A stretch of DNA of 6,558 nt from Candidatus Cloacimonadota bacterium (GTDB taxonomy: Bacteria; Cloacimonadota; Cloacimonadia; Cloacimonadales; TCS61). A program made the translations under genes and the position numbers. Location of the stretch: contig JAQICU010000236.1 in assembly GCA_027858325.1 (NCBI GenBank), forward strand, positions 1-6,558. The letters are read 5' to 3'. Shown piece after piece: positions 1-6,558 of this stretch (position 1 is its first letter; every line of letters starts with the position of its first letter). Below the pieces are notes generated by a model. The model searched no databases. It was given only the letters and a program-made list of their open reading frames with translations, and was not told the origin of the DNA.

Positions 1-1
1 T

Positions 2-2212
2 AATTACAAAGCTGCAAGCGGTGATGATTTTGTAATGTTAATGCAAGAATCTTTGGAGAATTATTATGGCGTTGGTGCACCTGAAGTTGAGGCTACCATG
101 CTAGCAAACGAATGGTACGAACCTGAAGGTGGTTACACCGATTGGACCGACCTACTATTTAGACAAGGAGTTTCAAAAAATACTGAAATATCTGCCTCAG
201 GCGGTAATGAGAAAACACAGTTCTTTATTTCTGCAAGCGTATTAGATCAGCAAGGTCTAGCTCTAAATTCTGACTTTGAGAGATATTCAGGCAGAATAAA
301 CTTAACTCATAAAATAAGTGATAAAATTACTCTCGGTGTAAATATTTTAAATGCACATACTGATCAAAATGTTGCAAATAATGGTTCAAGTTATAACAAT
401 CCTTTCTACAATGTTAGTAGAAACACTTGGCCTACAGAAACACCCTATGATGAAAATGGTGAATATACTTATGAGCTTTTAAACGCTGGTTATTATAACC
501 TTCTTCGCGAATATGAATTAATGAAAACGACTACTAAAGTTTTCAGAAGTATGACTTCAGGTTATATTGAATATAAGCCAATTTCATATTTAACTTTCAG
601 ATCAACAAATAGTTATGATTTGGTTGATAATGATTATAATTCATATCGTTCTCCATTATCAAGAAACGGAGAACCTTTAGGATATGTTTATAATAGAAAC
701 GAGAAAAGAAAGCGTGCTGCTACATCTAATCTAGTAACATTTGATAAAACCTTTAAAGATTTACACCATTTAAATGTAATCGGTGCTTTTGAAGCTGAAA
801 AATATACAAGGAATTATTTTTCAGCGACCGGTGATGGTTTACCTAACGAAAGCTTGCAGGTGTTATCGGTAACAGCTGTTCCAACAGGAGCATCCGGTTA
901 TTCAAGTGGTAACTCTATGATCTCATATTTATCAAGATTAAATTACGATTTCGATAATAAATATTATTTTTCTAGCAGTTTCCGTAGAGATGGAAGTTCA
1001 AGATTAGGACTTAATGAGCAATGGGCCAATTTCTGGTCAGTTTCAGGTGCATGGAGATTAACTCAAGAAAACTTTATGAAAGACCTTACTTTTATTGATG
1101 ATCTGAAGTTAAGAGCATCGTATGGTACAAGCGGAACATTACCTTCCGGTTATTATGATCACCTAGCACTTTATAGCTATACCGGTGCATATGATGGAAG
1201 TGGAGCAGCAGTTGAAGATCAGATTTCAAACCCCGATTTAACCTGGGAGAAAAACAAAAACTTTAATATTGGGTTTGAATATGGAATTTTTAAAAGAGTA
1301 AGAGGTAGCTTTGAATATTTCCAAAGACATACTTCCGACTTATTAATGAACTTAGCTTTGGCACCTACTATTGGAGCTGGAAGCACAATGGTTAATATTG
1401 GTGAAATGGAAAACAAAGGTTTCGAATTTGAAATCAGAACAGACAATGTAATTCAAGGTGATTTCAATTGGTCTTCTACATTTCTTTTCACTTCCGTTAG
1501 AAATAAAATTGTAACACTGGCTAATCATGATGACATCATTAGTGGTCGATACATTCGTCGTGAAGGTTTGCCATACTATTCATTTTATATGCCAATCTGG
1601 GCCGGTGTTGATCCTGCCGATGGAACTCCAATGTGGTATGTTATCGATGATGAAGGAAATATTACTGACGATGTAACTCATGACAATAAAGAAGCAAATA
1701 GTGCTGTTGCCGGTGCAGCAGAGCCTGACTTCTATGGCAGTATTGGAAACGACCTATCCTATAAAGGATTTAACTTATCCTTTATATTTAATTTCTCAGT
1801 AGGTGGTGATATTTGGTACAATTCAGGATATAAATCTTGGAATGACGGACGTAGCCCAAAATATGTAGTTCCGGAAGGTCAAGTAGACAGATGGCAAAAC
1901 CCGGGAGACATTGCTGAACATCCACAACGTATTTGGACAGGAAATAATGGTTCTGATATTCGTTCATCCAGATTCTTATTTGATAATGATTACTTACGTT
2001 TGAAAGACCTTACCTTATCGTATAGCATTCCTACGACTTTGCTTCAAAAGCTTAGTATAAAAAATGCTAATATTTATGTTCAAGGCCGAAATCTTTTAAC
2101 ATTTGCATCACAAAATATGATGGATCCGGAACATGGAGGAGCAAGTGGTTATGCTTATTTCGAAATGCCACCGGTAAAAACATTCACTTTTGGCATTGAA
2201 ATAGGATTCTAA
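2..2212 (+). CDS. SusC-like TonB-dependent outer-membrane transporter, 5'-truncated by window edge
   Basis: This is the barrel part of a SusC/RagA-type TonB-dependent transporter, which moves oligomers across the outer membrane using TonB-ExbBD energy with a SusD lipoprotein as lid. The frame is open from base 2, so the ATG at 35 is internal and not the start. The visible 736 residues compare with about 1000-1100 for the family, so roughly the first 300 (signal peptide, carboxypeptidase-like domain, most of the plug) lie upstream. Family signatures include the plug-to-barrel passage TDWTDLLFRQG (from base 137) followed by SASGGNEKTQFFIS, the strand segment FRRDGSSRLG, MENKGFEFEIRT, the late GRNLLTF motif (from base 2084), and the C-terminal strand ending in Phe (TFGIEIGF), as expected for BAM recognition. 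The SusD-like partner starts 28 bases downstream, indicating an operon. The substrate cannot be read from the sequence. The family call is very secure. Confidence 0.96.
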   Translation, partial: NYKAASGDDFVMLMQESLENYYGVGAPEVEATMLANEWYEPEGGYTDWTDLLFRQGVSKNTEISASGGNEKTQFFISASVLDQQGLALNSDFERYSGRINLTHKISDKITLGVNILNAHTDQNVANNGSSYNNPFYNVSRNTWPTETPYDENGEYTYELLNAGYYNLLREYELMKTTTKVFRSMTSGYIEYKPISYLTFRSTNSYDLVDNDYNSYRSPLSRNGEPLGYVYNRNEKRKRAATSNLVTFDKTFKDLHHLNVIGAFEAEKYTRNYFSATGDGLPNESLQVLSVTAVPTGASGYSSGNSMISYLSRLNYDFDNKYYFSSSFRRDGSSRLGLNEQWANFWSVSGAWRLTQENFMKDLTFIDDLKLRASYGTSGTLPSGYYDHLALYSYTGAYDGSGAAVEDQISNPDLTWEKNKNFNIGFEYGIFKRVRGSFEYFQRHTSDLLMNLALAPTIGAGSTMVNIGEMENKGFEFEIRTDNVIQGDFNWSSTFLFTSVRNKIVTLANHDDIISGRYIRREGLPYYSFYMPIWAGVDPADGTPMWYVIDDEGNITDDVTHDNKEANSAVAGAAEPDFYGSIGNDLSYKGFNLSFIFNFSVGGDIWYNSGYKSWNDGRSPKYVVPEGQVDRWQNPGDIAEHPQRIWTGNNGSDIRSSRFLFDNDYLRLKDLTLSYSIPTTLLQKLSIKNANIYVQGRNLLTFASQNMMDPEHGGASGYAYFEMPPVKTFTFGIEIGF

Positions 2213-2240
2213 ATTATTATTAATTCGTAAATATAAAAAG

Positions 2241-3725
2241 ATGAAAAACAATAAATATATATTTAAGCTGATTATGGTTGGTTTGATTATTTTGACCCAA
2301 TCATGTTCAAAAGATTTTCTAACCGAGTATCCTACTGCCCAGCAAGCACCTGGTGATATTCAGAAAATGTCTGATGTAGCCATTGTAATGAATGGTGCAT
2401 ATGATTTAATGCAAAATACAGGGTTTCTAAATAGAGATTTCATTGCTAGACATGATATGAGATCTGACGATCATCAGGTACCCGACTTTGGTAGACTTGA
2501 AGATGAATATCGTTATGATTTTGATGAACAAAATAGTGTATCCAGTATCTGGAGACAGCCTTATACTATAATCAGACAAGCTAACAATATTATCGCAATG
2601 CTCGAAAATATTGAAACAGAGAATAGTGCTGAGGAAGCTGAGAAAAATGATATGATAGGACAATCTTTAGCTATCAGAGCTCTTGCTCATTTTCAACTCG
2701 TTAACTCCTATGGCTTACCTTATTCTCATGATGGCGGAAGCTCTTTAGGCGTTCCTTTAGTTACAACTCTATTAGTACCTGATGCAAAAGTTGCAAGGAG
2801 TACTGTAGCAGAAGTGTATACGCAAATTATCTCTGATTTAACAACTGCAATTCCATTATTATCTGACGCAAAAAAAGGCGGAAAAATAAATTCTTGGGCT
2901 GCTAAAACATTATTAGCACGAGTTTATCTATATAAAGAAGATAATACCAATGCTTATACAACAGCAGTGGACGTAATAAATAATGGACCTTATACTCTAT
3001 TGTCAGGAGCTGAATATGTTGATTCTTGGGCAAGCGATTTTACTTCAGAATCAATTTTTTCTTGTGTAAATAATCAAGCTGATAATGGAGGTGGTTCAGC
3101 CATTAACAACCTCTCTGACCCTGAAGGATATGGTCAATTTATTGCGTCTCAGGATTTAATAGATTTAATGAATTCAGATCCTGATGATATTCGCAATGGA
3201 ATGCTCTATATTGATCAACTCAGTGTAATGGGCGATCCAACAACTTATGGCAGAATTTTAAAATATCCTGGTAAAGGAAATACAAAAGCTGTTATTGTGA
3301 ATCATTTCGAAGCTGGAGGAGATTTGGCCTCTAATGCAGAAACAAGTAATGTAGCAATTTTCCGCCTGTCTGAACTTTACCTAATAGCTGCTGAGGCTGC
3401 TGTAAAAGGTGGAGGAACAGGTGCTGAAGGTTTTTTAAATGCTATTGTTGAGCGTGCAAATCCGGCCGCTACAGTTGCTTCTGCAGATGTAACACTCGAC
3501 AGAGTATTAACGGAGAGAAGAAAAGAATTAGCAGGAGAAGGGCATCGCTTTTTTGATCTAATCAGAAACAAAAGAGACATTATTAGAAGTGTTACTACTA
3601 GAGCAACACAAGCAGGTGTTCCAACAGCTCGCATGCATATACCATTTGATGATTATCAGGTTGTTTTCGCCATTCCACTAGCAGAACTTAATATAAATCC
3701 TATTCAGCAAAATCCTGGATATTAA
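2241..3725 (+). CDS. SusD/RagB-like outer-membrane substrate-binding lipoprotein
   Basis: This is the surface lipoprotein that caps the SusC channel and helps capture substrate. The 494 residues match the usual SusD length. The N-terminus has lysines, a hydrophobic stretch and a lipobox-like LTQSC, giving lipidated Cys22, followed by SKDFLTEYP, the common SusD opening. The N-terminal SusD-like region includes the helical repeat segment AIRALAHFQLVNSYG (144-158) and KINSWAAKTLLARVYL (215-230). The C-terminal SusD/RagB domain is marked by FRLSELYLIAAEA (374-386), ERRKELAGEGHRFFDLIRN (425-443) and the classic ending NPIQQNPGY. The ATG at 2241 is chosen because it gives a complete type II signal peptide. 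It has no Shine-Dalgarno but follows an A-rich stretch (AAATATAAAAAG), usual in this phylum. The gene ends TAATAA, with the next gene 15 bases on. No frameshift or missing family motif is seen. Ligand unknown. Confidence 0.96.
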   Translation: MKNNKYIFKLIMVGLIILTQSCSKDFLTEYPTAQQAPGDIQKMSDVAIVMNGAYDLMQNTGFLNRDFIARHDMRSDDHQVPDFGRLEDEYRYDFDEQNSVSSIWRQPYTIIRQANNIIAMLENIETENSAEEAEKNDMIGQSLAIRALAHFQLVNSYGLPYSHDGGSSLGVPLVTTLLVPDAKVARSTVAEVYTQIISDLTTAIPLLSDAKKGGKINSWAAKTLLARVYLYKEDNTNAYTTAVDVINNGPYTLLSGAEYVDSWASDFTSESIFSCVNNQADNGGGSAINNLSDPEGYGQFIASQDLIDLMNSDPDDIRNGMLYIDQLSVMGDPTTYGRILKYPGKGNTKAVIVNHFEAGGDLASNAETSNVAIFRLSELYLIAAEAAVKGGGTGAEGFLNAIVERANPAATVASADVTLDRVLTERRKELAGEGHRFFDLIRNKRDIIRSVTTRATQAGVPTARMHIPFDDYQVVFAIPLAELNINPIQQNPGY

Positions 3726-3740
3726 TAAAAAAAACAGATT

Positions 3741-4946
3741 ATGAAAAAAATAATAACAAATACAAGAAAAGTGCTCAAATTTATGAGTGTTTTAGCCTTT
3801 GTTGGATTTATAGGATCATGTGATAAAACAGATGAAACTACGATCTGGGACGATAGTGCTGCAGCGACTCTTACAAGTATTTCACCAAGTAGTGCTCTAA
3901 TAGGCAAGGAAGTTACTATTGCCGGAAAATACTTTTCGTCTAAAGCAGATAATGCGGTAAGCTTTAATGGGATAAATGCAGAAATAACATCTGCAAATAT
4001 TTCAGAGATCATAGCGATTATGCCAGAAGGATCAACTGACGGTAACATAACTGTAACTTCAGATGGTTTAGTCTCAAACGGACTTCCATATACAGTAATG
4101 CAACCTATTATACCAACAATTTCTACTCTCGATCCTATTACTGGTAAAATAGGTCAAACTGTAATAATTACTGGGACTGACTTCAGCACTACGCCTATGG
4201 AAAATGAAGTACGTTTTAATGGCGTTCAAGCTACAGTAACAGAATCAACAGCTACAACTATTACAACTACTGTACCCGCTGGTGCTAGTACTGGTAACGT
4301 CACCGTAACCAGAGATGAAGAGTCGAATGGTGTTTTATTTACAGTAACTGTATCATACACCGTAACCGCAACAATCGCCACAGATGAAGATGATGGCGAA
4401 GAAGGAGCACTTAATGGAGCTATGGCACTTGAGAGTAGCGACTTGGAGCTTGGAGAATATGATACTTGGACTCAAGACGGTATAGAACAAGGAGTACAAA
4501 CAGTAGGTGTTAGATTTATCGATCTTGATATTCCAGCAGGTGTTAACATTTTGTCAGCAAGTATTCAGTTTGAATGTGACAACACTGGTGCAGACCCTGC
4601 AGAGATGACCATTTATGGAGAAGATAATGGAAATGCATTAGTTTTCACGAATGTTCCATATAATATAACCTCAAGGTCAAGAACCACTGAAAATACTGTT
4701 TGGGATATTCCTGAATGGGTAAATAAGGGAGATGCTGGTCCAGCTCAACAAACTCCAAGTTTAGTAAATATTGTGCAAACAATTGTAAATAGAGGAGATT
4801 GGGTATCAGGAAATAGTATGGTATTTATTCTTAAACCAAGTGGCACTACTGTTGATGAAACAAGCTCATCTGGAGGCAGAGAAGCCGAAGCAGATCCTGG
4901 AGATGATGCTGCTGTATTAACAATTGTATATGATATGGATTTATAA
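3741..4946 (+). CDS. IPT/TIG-domain surface lipoprotein with uncharacterised C-terminal domain (accessory binding protein candidate)
   Basis: This 401-residue predicted lipoprotein is the third gene of the SusCD operon, the slot where many polysaccharide loci encode a surface glycan-binding protein. A type II signal peptide ends in lipobox IGSC with Cys27; the residues after it, DKTDE, are acidic with a lysine, resembling the Bacteroidota surface-export signal. Two IPT/TIG immunoglobulin-like domains follow, at about 43-119 (ITSISP-type opening, GKEVTIAGKYF, VSFNG) and about 125-202 (GQTVIITGTDF, VRFNG). The remainder (about 205-400) is a different beta-rich module with DEDDGEEG, SSDLELG, QTVGVRF (253-259), ASIQFECDN, IVNRGDWVSGN and a final AVLTIVYD. 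I recall similar modules in secreted marine bacterial proteins but cannot name a family. No catalytic motif is apparent. D38-S39-A40 fits the Bacteroidota O-glycosylation sequon D-S/T-A. The ATG at 3741 is preferred over Met15 because only it supplies the basic n-region of the signal peptide. Binding is inferred from position. Confidence 0.9.
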   Translation: MKKIITNTRKVLKFMSVLAFVGFIGSCDKTDETTIWDDSAAATLTSISPSSALIGKEVTIAGKYFSSKADNAVSFNGINAEITSANISEIIAIMPEGSTDGNITVTSDGLVSNGLPYTVMQPIIPTISTLDPITGKIGQTVIITGTDFSTTPMENEVRFNGVQATVTESTATTITTTVPAGASTGNVTVTRDEESNGVLFTVTVSYTVTATIATDEDDGEEGALNGAMALESSDLELGEYDTWTQDGIEQGVQTVGVRFIDLDIPAGVNILSASIQFECDNTGADPAEMTIYGEDNGNALVFTNVPYNITSRSRTTENTVWDIPEWVNKGDAGPAQQTPSLVNIVQTIVNRGDWVSGNSMVFILKPSGTTVDETSSSGGREAEADPGDDAAVLTIVYDMDL

Positions 4947-4984
4947 TTAAAATTCATTCACATAAGTCCTATTAATCATACAAG

Positions 4985-5014
4985 CTTAATGGGCTTTAAA
5001 GCCTAAATATTAAG
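4985..5014. repeat. Dyad symmetry with 12-bp perfect palindrome in the intergenic region
   Basis: GGCTTTAAAGCC at 4992-5003 is a perfect palindrome with no spacer. It is flanked by a second, slightly offset pair of arms, CTTAAT (4985-4990) and ATTAAG (5009-5014). A spacerless palindrome is a poor RNA hairpin but a reasonable site for a dimeric DNA-binding protein. It lies 38 bases after the lipoprotein stop and 63 bases before the phosphatase start, so it could be an operator for the downstream gene. Its right arm overlaps the first three bases of the terminator stem. The symmetry is seen directly; the function is a guess. Confidence 0.4.
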
Positions 5015-5049
5015 ATAGCTGCAAAATTAAACTTGCAGCTATCTTTTTT
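5012..5049 (+). terminator. Intrinsic terminator after the SusCD-lipoprotein operon
   Basis: A perfect 13-bp stem pairs 5012-5024 (AAGATAGCTGCAA) with 5033-5045 (TTGCAGCTATCTT), closing an 8-base loop. A run of six T follows the last C (5044-5049), two of them inside the stem. This is a strong Rho-independent terminator for transcripts arriving from the lipoprotein gene. Its T-run ends 17 bases before the phosphatase start codon, so the phosphatase needs its own start point, read-through, or a regulated structure here. The A-run on the left arm is too short to argue for equally strong function in the opposite direction. Confidence 0.85.
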
Positions 5050-5069
5050 AAAATATTAAAGCAAAATTG
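5050..5069 (+). promoter_or_regulatory. A-rich translation start region with TTG initiation codon
   Basis: The phosphatase reading frame has an in-frame TAA at 5049-5051 and no ATG or GTG between it and the TTG at 5067. That TTG opens a normal signal peptide (MKKLVFVILF...), so it is the best start; the only other near-cognate codon is an ATT at 5055. There is no Shine-Dalgarno; the preceding bases are A/T-rich (AAATATTAAAGCAAAA), as is usual for Bacteroidota initiation regions. I see no convincing TAnnTTTG-type promoter element close by. Confidence 0.6.
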
Positions 5070-6515
5070 AAAAAATTAGTTTTTGTAATACTATTTAATT
5101 TTATCTGTGATCAATTATTATTTGCCCAGAAACATATCCATTGGGGCTCAACCGGTGATCCTTTAAATGGATTGGTCGTTTCATGGCAAAGCGCAGAGAC
5201 ATCGGACCAGATTAAGTGGGGATATACGGATTCTTATGAGCAAGGGACATATTCTGGTGAACTTAGAAACAATTATGAAGGATATTTATACGATTACGAA
5301 TTCCCGACTGTAAATCCCTCTTCAACAATTCATTATTCGATATTTACCAATGGTGTATGGACTTCGAATAAGACATTTCAAACTTCAGTTAGTCAAAACT
5401 CAACTAGCTTTTCTTTTATTGCCGGAGGCGATAGTAGAACGTATATGGATGACTGGCAACTCTCAGCGAATAAACTGGCTACTGAATCGGTGGATTTTCA
5501 CCTTTTTATGGGCGATCATGTGAATTCAGGTTCTTCTACTTCAGATTGGACTAATTGGTTTGATTATGGTAAAAACTTTTTAGGAACGAATTTAATTTAT
5601 CATACTGGTGGGAACCATGAATATAGCCCAATTTATCTTAATCAGTTCGTAATGCCAGAGAATGAGAGGTGGTACTCTTTTGAATTTGGCAATACATTAT
5701 TCATCTGCCTTTTAAGCGAAGAAGACTTTATTAGTCAGTATATTTGGTTGTTGAATGAGCTTGCTACTACCACAAAAAAATGGAAGATCGTGTTTTTTCA
5801 CAAGCCATTTTTTACTACAGGAAGCCATGCCAACGATATGAATAGTTATCGAAATACATGGTGGAAAGCTTTTGATAATTATGGTGTTGACGTTATTCTG
5901 GGCGGACATACTCACTATTACCTTAGAACAAAACCTATTAATCTTAATATTAGTACAACTTCCGCAGTAGATAAATATGGAAGCAATCCCGGAGAAGGAA
6001 GGCTTCAGATTGTTGCAGGTTCTTATGGTGCACCTGTCAAGGAAACAGGGAGTGAGTGGTTTATCGAACAAAATTTGAGCACTATGAACTACACAAAATT
6101 TGAAATCAATGATAGCCTACTGAATATGAATGCTTATAATATGTCAGGAACCTTAATTGATAAAGTTACTATTACTAAGGGAAAAGCTACGGATGCTGAA
6201 GATGTTATCGTATCCAAACCTTTGCCAACTGAATTTTCCCTAAGTCAGAACTTTCCTAATCCATTCAGTTATTCAACAACTATAAATTATAGTTTGTCAA
6301 AATCCGTTTATGTATCCTTAAAAATATACAATTATTTGGGACAAGAAATAGAAACATTGGTAGATGAGTATCAATTTATTGGAGATCATCAGATAAATTG
6401 GATCCCTGAAGTATTAACAAATGGAATATATTTTTATAAATTAGAGACTGGCACATCTTCAACAAGTTCAGGACAAAGCTTTTCTGAAACTAAAATATTA
6501 ATACTTCAAAAGTAG
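5067..6515 (+). CDS. Secreted purple-acid-phosphatase-like metallophosphoesterase with T9SS type A sorting domain
   Basis: This is a predicted extracellular or surface phosphoesterase of 482 residues that would release phosphate from an unknown phosphoester. A Sec signal peptide covers 1-20 (cleavage LFA|QKH, Gln at the new N-terminus). About 21-112 is a fibronectin-like N-terminal domain of the purple acid phosphatase type (GLVVSWQS, IKWGY). The metallophosphoesterase core shows GGDSR (D122), GDHVNSG (D150), GGNHE (N183, H184), VFFH (H245) and GGHTH (H281, H283). About 300-375 resembles the usual tail of these enzymes (RLQIVAGSYGAPV). Residues 386-482 form a complete T9SS type A sorting domain (LPTEFSLSQNFPNPF, IYNYLGQEIETLV, NGIYFYKLETG, final TKILILQK). 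The tyrosine of the purple-enzyme GDxxY motif is Asn153, and the first motif has Arg124 where DxH enzymes have His, so one metal-1 ligand appears absent. The TTG start is the only supported one. A terminator separates it from the upstream operon. Confidence 0.92.
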   Translation: MKKLVFVILFNFICDQLLFAQKHIHWGSTGDPLNGLVVSWQSAETSDQIKWGYTDSYEQGTYSGELRNNYEGYLYDYEFPTVNPSSTIHYSIFTNGVWTSNKTFQTSVSQNSTSFSFIAGGDSRTYMDDWQLSANKLATESVDFHLFMGDHVNSGSSTSDWTNWFDYGKNFLGTNLIYHTGGNHEYSPIYLNQFVMPENERWYSFEFGNTLFICLLSEEDFISQYIWLLNELATTTKKWKIVFFHKPFFTTGSHANDMNSYRNTWWKAFDNYGVDVILGGHTHYYLRTKPINLNISTTSAVDKYGSNPGEGRLQIVAGSYGAPVKETGSEWFIEQNLSTMNYTKFEINDSLLNMNAYNMSGTLIDKVTITKGKATDAEDVIVSKPLPTEFSLSQNFPNPFSYSTTINYSLSKSVYVSLKIYNYLGQEIETLVDEYQFIGDHQINWIPEVLTNGIYFYKLETGTSSTSSGQSFSETKILILQK

Positions 6516-6522
6516 CAACACA

Positions 6523-6554
6523 TTAATCTTACCTAAAATTTAAGATTAAGTTTT
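6523..6554 (+). terminator. Weak intrinsic terminator candidate after the phosphatase gene
   Basis: A 9-bp stem pairs 6523-6531 (TTAATCTTA) with 6541-6549 (TAAGATTAA) around a 9-base loop, followed by GTTTT (6550-6554). It begins 8 bases after the TAG stop, the right place for a terminator. The stem is almost all A-T pairs and the T-run is short, so it is clearly weaker than the one at 5012-5049. The window ends four bases later, so nothing downstream can be judged. Confidence 0.5.
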
Positions 6555-6558
6555 GAAT

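Noticed and set aside
35..37. ATG at 35 as the SusC start codon
   Set aside because: The same frame is open back to base 2 and a SusC protein cannot begin in the late plug without a signal peptide; the gene is cut by the window edge.
1219..1446. Minus-strand open frame inside the SusC-like gene
   Set aside because: It lies wholly within a well-supported plus-strand gene, has no recognisable domain, and its translation looks like an antisense product of barrel sequence.
2427..2663. Minus-strand open frame inside the SusD-like gene
   Set aside because: Fully overlapped by conserved SusD coding sequence; no domain and no plausible start context.
3377..3634. Minus-strand open frame over the SusD C-terminal domain
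   Set aside because: Covers the strongest SusD signature motifs on the other strand; its composition is explained as a shadow.
3727..3750. A8 and A7 runs around the lipoprotein start as a phase-variable slippage tract
   Set aside because: A-rich start regions are ordinary in this AT-rich genome; runs of 7-8 A are too short and too common here to argue for phase variation.
3722..4048. Minus-strand 108-residue open frame with a hydrophobic end, possibly a membrane protein
   Set aside because: The hydrophobic run is the reverse of the signal peptide and A-rich start region of the IPT/TIG lipoprotein; no family resemblance.
4745..4957. Minus-strand open frame at the end of the lipoprotein gene
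   Set aside because: Short, antisense to conserved-looking coding sequence, and without any recognisable feature.
5040..5047. TATCTTTT as a TAnnTTTG-type -7 promoter element for the phosphatase
   Set aside because: It is the right arm and T-run of the terminator, lacks the final G, and has no TTG element at the expected distance upstream.
5067..5111. Cys14 of the phosphatase leader as a lipoprotein attachment site
   Set aside because: The residues before it (FNFI) do not form a lipobox; cleavage after LFA at residue 20 is far better, and a T9SS tail fits a soluble export route.
5712..6071. Minus-strand 119-residue open frame with many cysteines
   Set aside because: Antisense to the metallophosphoesterase core including its His motifs; the cysteines come from reverse-complemented codons.

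Overview
The window is a compact, AT-rich stretch of what looks like a Bacteroidota chromosome. Four same-strand genes fill almost all of it. The assignment to this phylum rests on three things seen together: a SusC/SusD-type outer-membrane uptake pair, Bacteroidota-style surface lipoproteins, and a secreted enzyme ending in a type IX secretion (T9SS) sorting domain. Shine-Dalgarno sequences are absent and A-rich tracts precede the starts, which also fits. I cannot place it below phylum level.

Layout: (1) positions 2-2212 hold the 3' two-thirds of a SusC-like TonB-dependent transporter; its start lies upstream of the window. (2) 2241-3725 is a complete SusD-like lipoprotein. (3) 3741-4946 is a lipoprotein with two IPT/TIG domains and an unnamed C-terminal beta-rich domain, in the position where Sus-type loci usually encode an accessory surface glycan-binding protein. 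The gaps between these genes are 28 and 15 bases, so they very likely form one operon. (4) 4947-5066 is the only real intergenic region (120 bases). It carries a 12-bp perfect palindrome and a strong intrinsic terminator. (5) 5067-6515 encodes a secreted metallophosphoesterase of the purple-acid-phosphatase-like type. It appears to start at TTG, only 17 bases past the terminator T-run, and ends in a T9SS type A sorting domain. A weaker terminator candidate follows at 6523-6554.

Working model (inference): the three-gene operon makes an outer-membrane importer with its surface lid and a helper binding protein. The adjacent phosphatase is sent to the cell surface or outside by T9SS. No glycoside hydrolase, lyase, sulfatase or regulator is visible, so the one catalytic clue to substrate is phosphoester cleavage. 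The terminator means that co-regulation of the phosphatase with the importer cannot be assumed. The most distinctive points are the incomplete metal-1 ligand set of the phosphatase, the undescribed C-terminal domain of the IPT/TIG lipoprotein, and the terminator/palindrome/TTG arrangement before the phosphatase gene.
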